Counted from the stretch's first letter, positions 41,986 to 50,665 are shown. The stretch is DNA of 64,000 bases from Bradyrhizobium iriomotense (GCF_018129405.1 NZ_JAFCLP010000022.1:62001-126000), one strand, 5' to 3'. A program made the numbers and translations. Notes: generated by a model not told the origin, from the sequence alone.

Positions 41986-42642
41986 CTATCCGCGCCAGCG
42001 CGCGCCTGGTCCGGCCTGCGCATTCTGCCCGGGCGGCAGCACCACGACGGTCGAATTGAGCTTCACCCGGTCGTAGAGATCGATCACGTCCTCGTTGCGC
42101 ATCCGGATGCAGCCCGACGAGATCGCCTGCCCGATATATTCGGGCTGGTTGGTGCCGTGGATGCGGTAGAGCGTGTCCTTGTTGCCGACATAGAGATAGA
42201 TGCCGCGCGCGCCCAGCGGATTGGCGGGACCACCGGGCACGCGCGCCGGATAGGGTCCAAGCCGCGCCTGGATGTCCGCCGTCGGCACCCAGTCGGGCCA
42301 TTCGGCCAGACGGCCGACGCGCGCAACGCCGGAGAAGGCCATCGCCTCCTCACCGACCGCGACGCCGTAGCGGATCGCCTTGCCATCGGGCAGCACGAAA
42401 TAGAGGTAGCGCGCGTCGGTATCGACCAGGATCGTGCCCGGCATCTCCTTGCGCGGATAATCGACGATGTGACGCAGATATTGCTCGGGCACGCTCGCCT
42501 GGGCGTAAGGCGTGTGCGCGAGCAACTGCCGGTCGCGCGGCGTCATGCTCGCGTCGGTCGACGGCGAAAGCGTTGTCTGCATGCAACCGCCCAGCGGCAA
42601 CATGGCAACGACGAAGAAAGCGAGAACAGATCTTGGCACCAC
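41986..42642 (-). CDS. L,D-transpeptidase (YkuD) lipoprotein
   Basis: The protein has 218 residues. A lipoprotein signal (VLAFFVVAMLPLGGCMQTT) with lipobox LGGC suggests membrane lipid anchoring. The YkuD domain follows, with YLYFVLPDGKAIRYGVAVGE and the catalytic block HGTNQPEYIGQ then SSGCIRMRNEDV (His and Cys). It forms 3-3 cross-links in peptidoglycan or attaches proteins to it. The GTG start is set just upstream of the lipobox; the frame stays open further but without a ribosome site. Confidence 0.88.
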   Translation of the reverse strand: MVPRSVLAFFVVAMLPLGGCMQTTLSPSTDASMTPRDRQLLAHTPYAQASVPEQYLRHIVDYPRKEMPGTILVDTDARYLYFVLPDGKAIRYGVAVGEEAMAFSGVARVGRLAEWPDWVPTADIQARLGPYPARVPGGPANPLGARGIYLYVGNKDTLYRIHGTNQPEYIGQAISSGCIRMRNEDVIDLYDRVKLNSTVVVLPPGQNAQAGPGARWRG

Positions 42643-42928
42643 CGGCCCCCCGATAGCGGATAGCAGCACCCCCAGCAGCTCCAGATGCTGCCCAAATCGT
42701 GCTGAAAACAAGGCAGACCGGAACAATTGCGCGTGTTCGATCAGCCGGGTTCCATCACCACAAACGGCGGAAGAGCGTCGCATCATCTCCATCCCCTCGC
42801 CTTGCTTTGGTCAAACCCGGCTGGACTCGTGCGTCATCTGCCCGCGATGGGGCTCACCTTAACTGATCGGCTCGCGCCAATGCGAAACGACGAAGGCTTC
42901 AAAACACCTGGGCTTCAAAGGAGCTGCG

Positions 42929-43978
42929 ATGCTCGCAACGCTGAACAGCAAGCAAATCGTCGATGAGATCGTGAAGGACACGGTCAAGGACAACGATCCG
43001 CACGACGCGATTCAGATCTCGCCCGAGATCGTCATGGCCTCCCGCCCCATCAGCGTGGCGCCGGCACTGGCCCCCGACATCACGCCCCGCCCGGAGCCGA
43101 AATTCGCGCCGGAGCCCAAAGTCAATTCCGAGCCGAAGTTCAGTCCTGAGCCGAGGTTCAGTCCTGTCTCGGAGCCACCCACGGCAGTGCCCTCGGTCGA
43201 TACCGCCGTGCGCGTCGCAGCCGGCGATGGTCCCAGCCGGCGCAGGCGTTCCGCTGCCGGCAAGTGGCTGCGCGGCGCCTTCGTCACGTTCCTGTTTGCC
43301 GGCGGCAGCGCGGCTGCCACGGTTGCCTGGGAGAAGCACGGCGATACCGCCAGGCACATGCTCGCCGAGTGGACACCGGTCCTGACCTCGCTGCTGCCCT
43401 CGACGTCGCAGACGGCACCGGTCGCCGCCGCGCAGCCGGTCCCGCCCGCGGCGCAAGCCACAGCGGATCAACCGATCGATCAACCTGCGGCACAAGCTGT
43501 GGCCGACCAACCTGCGAGTCCGCCTGCGGCTCAGGTTGCAGCGGCCGCGCCCGCGGCAACACAGACCGAGGCAACCCAGTCGGTACAATCGATGACGCGC
43601 GATCTCGCGGCGATGGCGCAGCAGATCGAAACACTCAAGGCCAACATCGCCGAGCTGAAGGCCGGCCAGGAGCAGATGGCCCGCGAGATGGCGAAGCCGC
43701 CTGCACCGAAGCCGGTCGTCGAAGCGAAGCCGCCCGTTGATCCGCGCGCACGCGTGTCCGCGCTGCCGCCGCGCGCACCGGTGCCAACGCCGGCGCCGGT
43801 TCGCAAGCCGAAGCCAGCGGTGACGCAGACCTATATGCCGGCTTATGCGCCTGCGCCGATCGCACCTCCGCCGCCTTCACAGGCTGCTGCAGCGCCGCCG
43901 CCTGCACCGGTCACGACGACGCAAGCGGTTGCCGATGACGATGGACCCGTCGTGCGTCCGCCGATGCCCCTGCGCTAA
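42929..43978 (+). CDS. Membrane-anchored Ala/Pro-rich coiled-coil protein (paralogue of 20047-21045)
   Basis: The protein has 349 residues. The N-terminal half is cytoplasmic, with repeats of PEPKFxPEP type. One membrane segment is near residues 112-131 (WLRGAFVTFLFAGGSAAATV). Then comes a long Ala/Pro/Gln linker with ADQPxxQPAAQ repeats, a coiled coil about 220-260 (MTRDLAAMAQQIETLKANIA) and a Pro-rich tail. The layout mirrors the gene near 20 kb. It may link the inner membrane to the wall; function unknown. AAAGGAG precedes the ATG. Confidence 0.78.
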   Translation: MLATLNSKQIVDEIVKDTVKDNDPHDAIQISPEIVMASRPISVAPALAPDITPRPEPKFAPEPKVNSEPKFSPEPRFSPVSEPPTAVPSVDTAVRVAAGDGPSRRRRSAAGKWLRGAFVTFLFAGGSAAATVAWEKHGDTARHMLAEWTPVLTSLLPSTSQTAPVAAAQPVPPAAQATADQPIDQPAAQAVADQPASPPAAQVAAAAPAATQTEATQSVQSMTRDLAAMAQQIETLKANIAELKAGQEQMAREMAKPPAPKPVVEAKPPVDPRARVSALPPRAPVPTPAPVRKPKPAVTQTYMPAYAPAPIAPPPPSQAAAAPPPAPVTTTQAVADDDGPVVRPPMPLR

Positions 43979-44065
43979 GAGCAACGTCGCGAACGCTGTC
44001 CGAGTCGATGAGATGCGTTGAGTCCGGGTTACTACGGGAAGCGATTCTTCATCGTTGTCCATCAT

Positions 44066-44104
44066 GAGAAAAGGCCGTCGGGATTTATGCCGCCGGCCTT
44101 CTCT
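44066..44104 (+). terminator. Rho-independent terminator after the coiled-coil protein
   Basis: GAGAAAAGGCCG and CGGCCTTCTC pair with a loop TCGGGATTTATGCCGC that itself pairs partly. It lies about 90 bases after the stop. The rest of the 379-base gap to the DUF6894 gene shows no gene. Confidence 0.7.
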
Positions 44105-44357
44105 TGCAACTCCCGGTTCCCGGAGCCCGGTTCTGTTGCAATTCCATGCTTCATGATCACGCTGACATATTTAATAAAACCTTAACGAGCTCGCGTGCTG
44201 CACATCATTTCTGCGCCATAGGCACAGAGATTGTGCGGCTTGTTCATTCGATAAAGATCGACTCAGTGGTACCATCCGCGATGTGTCGGGACTTCCGTTG
44301 AAGACTTGTTTTCAAGACTTGCAACTGAGACTTGGTCGTCACACCGGGGGACTTCGG

Positions 44358-44588
44358 ATGCCGTACTACTCCTTCGATCTTGTGGTTGGTGAAGAGTTCA
44401 AGAACCAGGGCGGAATCATCCTCGAGGACATCGAGGTTGCCTCCGATCGCGCCGATCAGCTCGCATGCGAGCTGTCGCAGGTGAAGCCGGAGCTGCAGCA
44501 GAAGGGTTGCGCGGTGCGCGTCACCGATCGCGATCACAACGAGGTCTATCGCACGCCGCTCGATCCCGTGCCGGCCTGGCAGCGCTAA
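44358..44588 (+). CDS. DUF6894 family small protein
   Basis: The protein has 76 residues: MPYYSFDLVVGEEFKNQGGI, EDIEVASDRADQLACELSQV and VRVTDRDHNEVYRTPLDPV. The MPxYxFD start, a mid helix after an acidic turn, and a terminal DxxGxxV-like strand fit the DUF6894 group common in Rhizobiales. Function unknown. GGGGGA precedes the ATG. Confidence 0.75.
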   Translation: MPYYSFDLVVGEEFKNQGGIILEDIEVASDRADQLACELSQVKPELQQKGCAVRVTDRDHNEVYRTPLDPVPAWQR

Positions 44589-44593
44589 GCATA

Positions 44594-44643
44594 GCGTTTT
44601 CGAGCGAAGTGGACGCCGGTTCGCGTAAAGAAAACGCGTCAAA
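44594..44643. repeat. Palindromic repeat GCGTTTTC...GAAAACGCGTC type, second copy
   Basis: The sequence GCGTTTTCGAGCGAAGTGGA and AAGAAAACGCGTCAAA matches the element at 36167-36218. The 5' part only (GCGTTT.CGCGAAGTGGACACCG) recurs at 45995-46029. Confidence 0.75.
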
Positions 44644-44653
44644 CCAAGAATCA

Positions 44654-44688
44654 AAAGCGCCGTTCCGATTCATCGGAACGGGGCTTTA
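44654..44688. terminator. Terminator between convergent DUF6894 and SDR genes
   Basis: AAAAGCGCCGTTCCGAT and ATCGGAACGGGGCTTT pair around TC. It overlaps the SDR stop codon region, so it could serve both transcripts. Confidence 0.75.
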
Positions 44689-45471
44689 CTCTTCAAGCAC
44701 TGGCGCTTCGAACCAGTTCGTCAGCGACAGCCCGCCGTCGACGACGAAGGCCGCGCCGGTGGCGTAACCTGAGAGCTTGTTCGACAACACCGTAAGCGCC
44801 ATCGGCGCAAGGTCCTTGGCCTCGCCGAGACGCCCGAGCGGAATGTGTCTCGCCAGGGACGCGTCTGCAACGAACCCGCCCGCTGCGATTGCACCCGGCA
44901 CCAGCGCGTTGACGCGGATGTTGTGCCGCCCGAAGGTCTTCGCGAGCTCCTTCACCAGCATCGCCATCCCCGCCTTCGCCGTCGAGTAATGCGGCAGGTT
45001 GCGCGGCGTGCCCGCATGCAGCGAAGTGAGGAACAGGAATGAGCCGGGCCGCTTCGCTGCGATCAGCCGCTTTGCGAGTCCGCGCGCCAGATGAAAGCCG
45101 GCATCGAGATTGACGGCGTGCATCTCCTGCCAGGTCCTGCGATCGACCGCGAGCGCGTGATCGGCCTCGCGCCGCGGCGGCGAGGCGCTGTGCACGAAAT
45201 GCGTCACCTCCCCCAGCGCAGCATGAGAGGCGGCCAGCAGCGCGTCGCAGGCGTCGAGCCCTGCGAGATCGCCGACCCAGGGCACCGCGTGTTCAGGCCT
45301 CTCGCTCGCGCTGATCGCGGCGCTCACCCGTTCCGCGCTGATATCGGCAAACACGGTTCGGACGCCCTCGCCGACCAGAGCCTGCGCGATCGCGCGGCCG
45401 ATGCCGTTGCCCGCGCCGGTAACGAGCGCCGTATCGGTTGCGGGATCGAACGGCGCGCTGAACAGGCTCAT
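44686..45471 (-). CDS. Short-chain dehydrogenase/reductase (SDR)
   Basis: The protein has 261 residues with all classical SDR marks: TGAGNGIGRAIAQAL (nucleotide binding), NLDAGFHLARGLAKRL, catalytic Ser in FLFLTSLHAGTP, YSTAKAGMAML (Tyr-x3-Lys) and the terminal NKLSGYATGAAFVVDGG. It is a cytosolic NAD(P)-dependent alcohol/ketone oxidoreductase of unknown substrate. GGAGAG precedes the ATG. It stands alone. Confidence 0.92.
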   Translation of the reverse strand: MSLFSAPFDPATDTALVTGAGNGIGRAIAQALVGEGVRTVFADISAERVSAAISASERPEHAVPWVGDLAGLDACDALLAASHAALGEVTHFVHSASPPRREADHALAVDRRTWQEMHAVNLDAGFHLARGLAKRLIAAKRPGSFLFLTSLHAGTPRNLPHYSTAKAGMAMLVKELAKTFGRHNIRVNALVPGAIAAGGFVADASLARHIPLGRLGEAKDLAPMALTVLSNKLSGYATGAAFVVDGGLSLTNWFEAPVLEE

Positions 45472-45599
45472 GTCGCTCTCCGGGGTCCTCTGCCGCCAAT
45501 CTAGCGCGCCGCAACGAGGCGCGACAATTGCGTTCCGGCACCATTGCGGAGCGGCGCGCCGGACGCTAGCCTCCCCAAAAAATCGAGGAGGTACCAAGG

Positions 45600-45992
45600 A
45601 TGCGCTATGGTTTTCTGATGACGGGCCTGTTGCTGCTCGCCGCGCCGGCACAGGCGGGCGACGCGCCGCCGCGGGCGACCTATGTGACGATGGTCTTGCA
45701 GGCCTTCGCCGCCAAGGTCGAATGTCCGGGCACCGATCTCGTCTATCAGGACCTCGTGCAGAAGGCGCAGCAGATGCAGCTGCCCGATGGGACCACTGAG
45801 AAGGTGCGCAAGGCGATCGCCTGGATGCATACCGGCGGCAAGATGGGCGAGAAGCAGGACGACGATCTGATGGCCGAGGTCGCGGTCGCGACGCAGGCCA
45901 CCGATATGGACCAGCGCCGCCTCGGCATGCCCGGCTGGTGCGAGGCGCAGAAGACCAACCTCGCCGGCCTGATCCGCGCCAAGGGCGGCTAA
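45600..45992 (+). CDS. Exported hypothetical protein, 130 residues
   Basis: A signal peptide (GFLMTGLLLLAAPAQAG) is followed by a mostly helical body with FAAKVECPGTDLVYQDLVQK and RLGMPGWCEAQKTNLAGLIR; the two cysteines likely form a disulfide. No domain is known. GAGGAGG precedes the ATG. It is a presumed periplasmic protein. Confidence 0.75.
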   Translation: MRYGFLMTGLLLLAAPAQAGDAPPRATYVTMVLQAFAAKVECPGTDLVYQDLVQKAQQMQLPDGTTEKVRKAIAWMHTGGKMGEKQDDDLMAEVAVATQATDMDQRRLGMPGWCEAQKTNLAGLIRAKGG

Positions 45993-45994
45993 AG

Positions 45995-46029
45995 GCGTTT
46001 CGCGCGAAGTGGACACCGCTTAGCGGAAA
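45995..46029. repeat. Truncated GCGTTTTC-type repeat
   Basis: GCGTTTCGCGCGAAGTGGAC and ACCGCTTAGCGGAAAC resemble the left half of the elements near 36.2 and 44.6 kb but the right arm is missing. Confidence 0.5.
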
Positions 46030-46143
46030 CAGACTTCGGCGGGTTTTTCCCGGCGTTAAGCACGCCACGGCGGAACTGCCGCCGTGGCCAACAATCGTCA
46101 CATTCCTCGCCAGCATGCGGGCCTCTTCGAACAGGAGACCCCC

Positions 46144-46395
46144 ATGCGGATTGCTCATTTCGTCTTTGCCGCTGCACTGGCGGCGAGCACCGTGATGGCC
46201 GCCCCGGCCCTCGCAAGAAACACCGACGCTCAGAAAGGCGAGGAGAAATCGACCTCGTCATCGTCCTGCAGCGCCTATCAGCAGGCGCCGGACGGAACGT
46301 GGGAGCAGCTTCCCTGCAAGGAAACCGGCGAACGCGGGCAGCCGCAGACGCAGCACCGCGCCCCTGCACAGGGAACGGATCGCTGGGAACGCTGA
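46144..46395 (+). CDS. Small exported protein, 83 residues
   Basis: A signal peptide (MRIAHFVFAAALAASTVMAA, cleavage after ALA) is followed by STSSSSCSAYQQAPDGTWEQ, LPCKETGERGQPQTQ and a polar tail. Two cysteines are likely paired. No domain is known. CAGGAGA precedes the ATG. Confidence 0.75.
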   Translation: MRIAHFVFAAALAASTVMAAPALARNTDAQKGEEKSTSSSSCSAYQQAPDGTWEQLPCKETGERGQPQTQHRAPAQGTDRWER

Positions 46396-46413
46396 GCGCT
46401 CAGGTTCCCGCGG

Positions 46414-46599
46414 TCAGCTCTGGTGCGGACCCCGCATGATCTTCATGGCGTCGGCGATGTGGCGCCATTCCTTGGCCTCTTCGGCCTCGCCACGACCCTC
46501 GCAGGCCTGGGCCTGCTCCGCGGCCTTCGCAATCGCAGCAAAACCGTGCTGTTCGAGCATCTGCCGTGCAACGGTATGGACCTGGACCTCGGACATCAT
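46414..46599 (-). CDS. Small hypothetical protein, 61 residues, under an EcfG-type promoter
   Basis: The protein starts MMSEVQVHTVARQMLEQHGF, is helical (AAIAKAAEQAQACEGRGEAE), and ends WRHIADAMKIMRGPHQS. It is cytosolic. GGGAGAG lies upstream of the double ATG. Function unknown; the EcfG-like promoter suggests a general stress role. Confidence 0.72.
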   Translation of the reverse strand: MMSEVQVHTVARQMLEQHGFAAIAKAAEQAQACEGRGEAEEAKEWRHIADAMKIMRGPHQS

Positions 46600-46662
46600 G
46601 GGGCGCTCTCCCGTTTGACGAAACCACGGGGTTCGCTCTGATCGCCCCCGCGCATGTCCTAG

Positions 46663-46688
46663 AACGACCGAGTCCCAGACCCCGTTCC
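46663..46688 (-). promoter_or_regulatory. EcfG-type promoter (GGAAC-N17-CGTT)
   Basis: Read on the minus strand, GGAAC (46688-46684) and CGTT (46666-46663) are 17 bases apart, within the accepted spacing. The start codon of the small 61-residue protein is about 65 bases beyond. Confidence 0.55.
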
Positions 46689-46781
46689 GCCCAGATCATC
46701 ACACATGACAAAGGCGGCCCGCCATGCCCGGCGGACCGCCTTCTCACCCACCCCAAAACTGCGGGTCGTCGGCCGCGTCCC

Positions 46782-47063
46782 CTACGCGACCGCCGCTTTC
46801 TTGCGCTCGAAGTCGTTGGGCACCTCGATATCGACCTCGAGGGTCGAGACCTCGTCGCCGCGCTCGAGCCGGACGATGACCTTGGTCGGGTCCAGCGTCA
46901 CATGCTTGGACACGACGGCGAGAATTTCCTCACGCAGCACACCGAGCAGATCGGGCTGGCCGCGCATTCCGCGTTCATGGGCAAGCAGGATCTGCAGCCG
47001 TTCGCGTGCGACGGGTGCCGAGGCCTTGTTGCCGCGGAGAAGTCGAAGCAGACCCATGCTCAT
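46782..47063 (-). CDS. minE: Cell division topological specificity factor MinE
   Basis: The protein has 93 residues: N-terminal membrane-binding [11 protein letters not shown], the MinD-interacting helix [20 protein letters not shown], and a C-terminal dimerisation part ([29 protein letters not shown]). MinE stimulates MinD ATPase and drives pole-to-pole oscillation so that division occurs at midcell. Its ATG overlaps the minD stop (ATGA), so translation is coupled. Confidence 0.97.
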   Translation of the reverse strand: MSMGLLRLLRGNKASAPVARERLQILLAHERGMRGQPDLLGVLREEILAVVSKHVTLDPTKVIVRLERGDEVSTLEVDIEVPNDFERKKAAVA

Positions 47064-47875
47064 GCAGCCCTCCGTCGCAGCAGACGATCCATCAGACCTC
47101 TGCGCTCGGCGGGAACATGCATCGTCACGTTCTCGCCGCAGAGGCGCTTGGCCGCGTCCATATAGGCCCGCGCCGGCGCTCCATCCGCATTCGACAGGGT
47201 CACCGGCGTGCCGACATTGGAGGCCTTCAACACGTCCTGGCTCTCGGGGATGATTCCGAGCAAGGGCGTCGCCAGGATCTCGAGGATGTCGTCGATGGTC
47301 AGCATCTCGCCGCGCGCGGCGCGGGCGGGATCGTAGCGGGTGATGAGGATGTGCTTCTCGACCCGCTCACCCTTCTCGGCCCGTACCGTCTTGGAATCGA
47401 GCATGCCGATGATGCGGTCGGAATCGCGCACCGAGGAGACTTCCGGATTGGTGACGATCACGGCTTCATCCGCAAAGCGCATCGCCATGGAGGCGCCGCG
47501 CTCGATGCCAGCCGGGCTGTCGCAGATCACCCAGTCGAAACGGCTGCGCAGGTCGGCGATGACCTTGCCGACGCCCTCTTCCGTCAGCGCATCCTTGTCG
47601 CGGGTTTGCGAGGCCGGCAGCAGCCAGAGATTCTCCAGCCGCTTGTCCTTGATCAGCGCCTGCGGCAGCTTTGCCACGCCCTGCACCACGTTGATGAGGT
47701 CGAACACGACGCGGCGTTCGGCGCCCATCACGAGGTCGAGGTTGCGCAAGCCGACGTCGAAATCGACGACGACGACCTTGTCGCCGCGTTGCGCCAGCGC
47801 AGCCCCCAGCGCGGCAGTCGTCGTGGTCTTGCCGACGCCCCCCTTGCCTGATGTCACGACCAGTACCTTACTCAT
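47060..47875 (-). CDS. minD: Septum site-determining protein MinD
   Basis: The protein has 271 residues: deviant Walker [19 protein letters not shown] at 10-27, [37 protein letters not shown], and an amphipathic membrane-targeting tail (MDRLLRRR). It is a peripheral membrane ATPase that recruits MinC and is displaced by MinE. AAGGAG precedes the ATG. It is the middle gene of minCDE. Confidence 0.97.
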   Translation of the reverse strand: MSKVLVVTSGKGGVGKTTTTAALGAALAQRGDKVVVVDFDVGLRNLDLVMGAERRVVFDLINVVQGVAKLPQALIKDKRLENLWLLPASQTRDKDALTEEGVGKVIADLRSRFDWVICDSPAGIERGASMAMRFADEAVIVTNPEVSSVRDSDRIIGMLDSKTVRAEKGERVEKHILITRYDPARAARGEMLTIDDILEILATPLLGIIPESQDVLKASNVGTPVTLSNADGAPARAYMDAAKRLCGENVTMHVPAERRGLMDRLLRRRAA

Positions 47876-47896
47876 CTGAAATGTCTCCTTTGCTGG

Positions 47897-48595
47897 TCAG
47901 TTCAGTGCTGTAATTCGCATGGTATTCCCCTGCAGCCAGGCCTGCGCCGGCTTGCCGCGCAGGGCGGCGTCGATGTCGTCCGCAGTCTGGTAAAACCCAT
48001 CAATTGCAAGCAGTTCGGCCTCGATCTTCTGGCAATAGATGCGCGCGCTCGTGTGACCGTTCACGCCCGCCATGGCGCGGCCGCGCAGCGCGCCGTAGAT
48101 GTGGATGGAGCCGCCGGCGACGACCTCGGCGCCGGAACCGACCGAGCCCAAAATGGTGACGTCGCCTTCGGGGAAGATCACGGTCTGGCCCGAGCGGACG
48201 GGGGTCTCGAGCAGCAGCGAGGTCGGCTTGGGCTCGACTTTCGCCTCGGGCTTCTTGGGCGCGGTCGGCTCGACCACGCAGCTGCGCCCCCCCGAGAGCA
48301 GCGGCGGCATCGACGGCGTCAGCCGTGCCTCGTCCACGCCCTCGATGCCGAGCACGCGGATGTTGCGATCCTGCAGGCTGGTGAGCAGATGACCGATGCC
48401 GGCCTGGCTGAGATCGACCGAGGACAGGTCGATCACCACGGGCCGACCGGCAAAGAAGCCCGGCGACCGCGCGATGGTGGCGTCGATCTCCTGGAGCCAG
48501 TCCTGGATCGGAACCGTCGGCACGAACACGAAGGCCACATAGGAGCGCCCGCGCAGGCGCACCATCTGACGTTGGACTTTTGCTGCAGCCTCCAT
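47897..48595 (-). CDS. minC: Septum site-determining protein MinC
   Basis: The protein has 232 residues. The N-terminal domain (RLRGRSYVAFVFVPTVPIQD, FFAGRPVVIDLSSVDLSQAG) inhibits FtsZ. The C-terminal beta-helix domain (PVRSGQTVIFPEGDVTILGS, SGAEVVAGGSIHIYGALRGR) binds MinD. A variable Pro/Lys linker joins them. It is the first gene of minCDE; the gap to minD is 21 bases. Confidence 0.96.
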   Translation of the reverse strand: MEAAAKVQRQMVRLRGRSYVAFVFVPTVPIQDWLQEIDATIARSPGFFAGRPVVIDLSSVDLSQAGIGHLLTSLQDRNIRVLGIEGVDEARLTPSMPPLLSGGRSCVVEPTAPKKPEAKVEPKPTSLLLETPVRSGQTVIFPEGDVTILGSVGSGAEVVAGGSIHIYGALRGRAMAGVNGHTSARIYCQKIEAELLAIDGFYQTADDIDAALRGKPAQAWLQGNTMRITALN

Positions 48596-48734
48596 AGCGG
48601 CCGACTCGTTCCCTGTTATTGAATGGTTAACGATGCGGCGGATATGGTTAACGGCCGGTTAATGCCTCCGTGGGGTTACGTGGGGATGGCGGCCCGTCGG
48701 CAATGGACGCGAGATCGCCGCCCCGACCTCCCGT

Positions 48735-48860
48735 GTCGTCCTGGCGAAAGCCAGGACCCATACCGCGGAAGCTATCGGTTGCGGGCGGTCGGAGTACCGA
48801 ACAGCAGTCTTCGTCAAACTGCCCGCTGGGGTAATGGGTCCTGGCTTTCGCCAGGACGAC
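48735..48860. repeat. Palindromic repeat GTCGTCCTGGCGAAAGCCAG type
   Basis: GTCGTCCTGGCGAAAGCCAG and CTGGCTTTCGCCAGGACGAC are exact reverse complements about 125 bases apart; each arm also forms its own hairpin (CTGGCGAAAGCCAG). The remaining 301-base gap between minC and the binding-protein gene shows no gene. Confidence 0.85.
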
Positions 48861-48896
48861 CTCGGGGACGGGGTTCGGGCCGACGACTCCTGCCCC

Positions 48897-49901
48897 CTAC
48901 TTCTTCACCTTGCTCGCATCCATCTTGATGGCGGGATCCAGCATCTTCGTCGTGAACGCCGTCGTCACTTCGAACGGCTTCTCCATGCCGAGATAGGTCT
49001 GGACCAGCTCGTAGTCCTTCTTCATCCGTTCGCCGTCGATCCAGCCGAGGCCCTTGGTGGTGGTGAACTCGTCGGTCATCAGGAACTTGATGCGCTCCCA
49101 CTGCCGCTCCTGGTTTTCCTTGTCGAGGCCGGAGACCTGGTCGAGCAGCGCCTTCAGGCACGGCGCGGCGTCGGCGACGCAGGCGGCAAAGGCCTTCTGC
49201 GTGATGCGGACGAAGTCCTCGACCAGCCTCGGGTTCTTCTGCAGGTAAGCGCCGTTGACGATCAGCGAATTGCCGTACGGATTGAGGCCGATGTCCTTCC
49301 AGTTGACATAGCCGAGGTCTCCCCCGAACTCGATCACCTTGAGATCGTGCTCGTTGTAGAAATCGCTGATGATGTCGACGGTGTGGCTCTTCAGCGCCGC
49401 GATCTTCGCGGTCGGCCCGACATTGACGAAGCCGACGGCATCGGGCGCCAGCCCTGCGGCCTTCGCAAAGGCCGGCCACATCACGCGAGAGGCGTCGCCG
49501 GGCGGATTGCCGATCTTGTGGCCCGCAAAGTCCTTCACCCCGTTCACGCCATAGCTCTTCAGCCAGTAGAAGGTCTGGCCGGTGTTGGCATAGACGCTCA
49601 TCACCGCGACGGTGTCGGCGCCCTTGCTCTTGGCCACCAGCATGGTGGCGAGATCGGCGACGCCGAAGGGCGAGCCGCCGGACCCGACCTTGGCCGCGGA
49701 GACGCCGGAGCCTTTGCCGGTCTCGATGGTGAGGTCGATGCCTGATTTCTCGTACCAGCCTTGCGCCTTGGCGTAATAATAGGGCGAGTGATCGGCGGTC
49801 GGCGTCCAGTTCAGGATCAAATTGACCGCCTCGCCCGCGCTCGCCGGTACCGCCGGAAAACCGAGCACTAGCGCCACAACAGCCGCCTGAAAACGCTTCA
49901 T
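48897..49901 (-). CDS. ABC transporter solute-binding protein (NMT1/THI5-like)
   Basis: The protein has 334 residues. After a signal peptide (FQAAVVALVLGFPAVPASAG) comes the NMT1-like fold: VNLILNWTPTADHSPYYYAK, GWYEKSGIDLTIETGKGSGV, VADLATMLVAKSKGADTVAV. Related proteins carry pyrimidine (HMP), sulfonate or aromatic ligands; the ligand here is not certain. GAGGAGG precedes the ATG. It is divergent from a RutR-like regulator, and its permease and ATPase lie in the plus-strand operon beyond that regulator. Confidence 0.88.
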   Translation of the reverse strand: MKRFQAAVVALVLGFPAVPASAGEAVNLILNWTPTADHSPYYYAKAQGWYEKSGIDLTIETGKGSGVSAAKVGSGGSPFGVADLATMLVAKSKGADTVAVMSVYANTGQTFYWLKSYGVNGVKDFAGHKIGNPPGDASRVMWPAFAKAAGLAPDAVGFVNVGPTAKIAALKSHTVDIISDFYNEHDLKVIEFGGDLGYVNWKDIGLNPYGNSLIVNGAYLQKNPRLVEDFVRITQKAFAACVADAAPCLKALLDQVSGLDKENQERQWERIKFLMTDEFTTTKGLGWIDGERMKKDYELVQTYLGMEKPFEVTTAFTTKMLDPAIKMDASKVKK

Positions 49902-49984
49902 CGCATCCTCCTCATTGCCAGCGACCCGGCTTGTCGCTCTCCCCTTGTGAGGATACCAATGCAACAAGTCCGCCTCCCGCTTGT

Positions 49985-49998
49985 CAACTGTTTGGTTG
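49985..49998. promoter_or_regulatory. Candidate RutR-like operator in front of the TetR gene
   Basis: CAACTGTTTGGTTG sits directly before the regulator's start codon and shares the outer CAAC and TGGTTG with the fuller palindrome at 50650-50665. It may be the autoregulatory and divergent binding site. Confidence 0.5.
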
Positions 49999-50001
49999 GA
50001 A

Positions 50002-50649
50002 ATGCCCGCAAAACGATCTGGCGACACCGCGCCGCAGCGGCGCGATCCCGTCGCCACCCGCAAGAAGCTGCTCACCGCGGCGCGCCTCGAATTCGCGCGG
50101 CACGGCCTGGCCGGCGCCCGCGTCGACGAGATCGCCGAGCGCGCCGGCGTCAACAAGCAGCTCGTCTATCACTATTTCGGCGACAAGGACGCGCTCTACC
50201 TCGCCGTGCTCGAATGGGTCTATGAGGACATCCGCGAGCAGGAGCGCAAGCTCAATCTCGAGGGCCTGCCGCCCGACAAGGCGATCCGCCGGCTGATCGA
50301 GGCCTCGTTCGATCACCTCGCGGCACACCCTGATTTCATCGTGCTCCTGAACGACGAGAACCGCGGCGGCGCCCGCCACGTCCGCGGTTCCACCCGGCTG
50401 GAGGCGATGCATTCGCCGCTGGTGACAAGCGTCTCCCACATCCTCCATGAAGGCGTGCGCAGCGGACTTTTCCGCAAGGGGATCGACCCCGTCCAGCTCT
50501 ACATCTCCATTGCGGGCCTCAGCTATTTCTTCTTCTCCAACACGCCGACGCTGTCGGCGATCTTCGGCAAGGATCTGTCGAGCCGCACCCAGCGGCGCGC
50601 CCGGCGCCGGCACGTCGTCGATCTGGTGCTGCAGTCGCTCCGGCCATAA
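50002..50649 (+). CDS. TetR family regulator, RutR/YcdC-like
   Basis: The protein has 215 residues. The TetR HTH is clear (KLLTAARLEFARHGLAGARV, DEIAERAGVNKQLVYHYFGD). The C-terminal part (YEDIREQERKLNLEGLPPDK, DHLAAHPDFIVLLNDENRGG) resembles the YcdC/RutR ligand domain. E. coli RutR senses uracil/thymine. The local ligand may be a pyrimidine or related compound; this is inference. It is divergent from the binding-protein gene and upstream of the permease operon. The ATG has only a weak GGAA site, and a TTG seven codons earlier is possible. Confidence 0.88.
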   Translation: MPAKRSGDTAPQRRDPVATRKKLLTAARLEFARHGLAGARVDEIAERAGVNKQLVYHYFGDKDALYLAVLEWVYEDIREQERKLNLEGLPPDKAIRRLIEASFDHLAAHPDFIVLLNDENRGGARHVRGSTRLEAMHSPLVTSVSHILHEGVRSGLFRKGIDPVQLYISIAGLSYFFFSNTPTLSAIFGKDLSSRTQRRARRRHVVDLVLQSLRP

Positions 50650-50665
50650 TCAACCAACTGGTTGA
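50650..50665. promoter_or_regulatory. Candidate RutR-like operator TCAACCA-AC-TGGTTGA
   Basis: A perfect palindrome with seven-base arms starts at the TetR stop codon, 67 bases before the permease start. Its core CCA-N2-TGG is the same as in the known RutR consensus (TTGACCA-N2-TGGTCAA). Confidence 0.65.

Noticed and set aside
45513-45536. EcfG-like GGAAC/CGTT pair on the minus strand before the SDR gene
   Set aside because: The spacer is 15 bases, outside the accepted 16-17.
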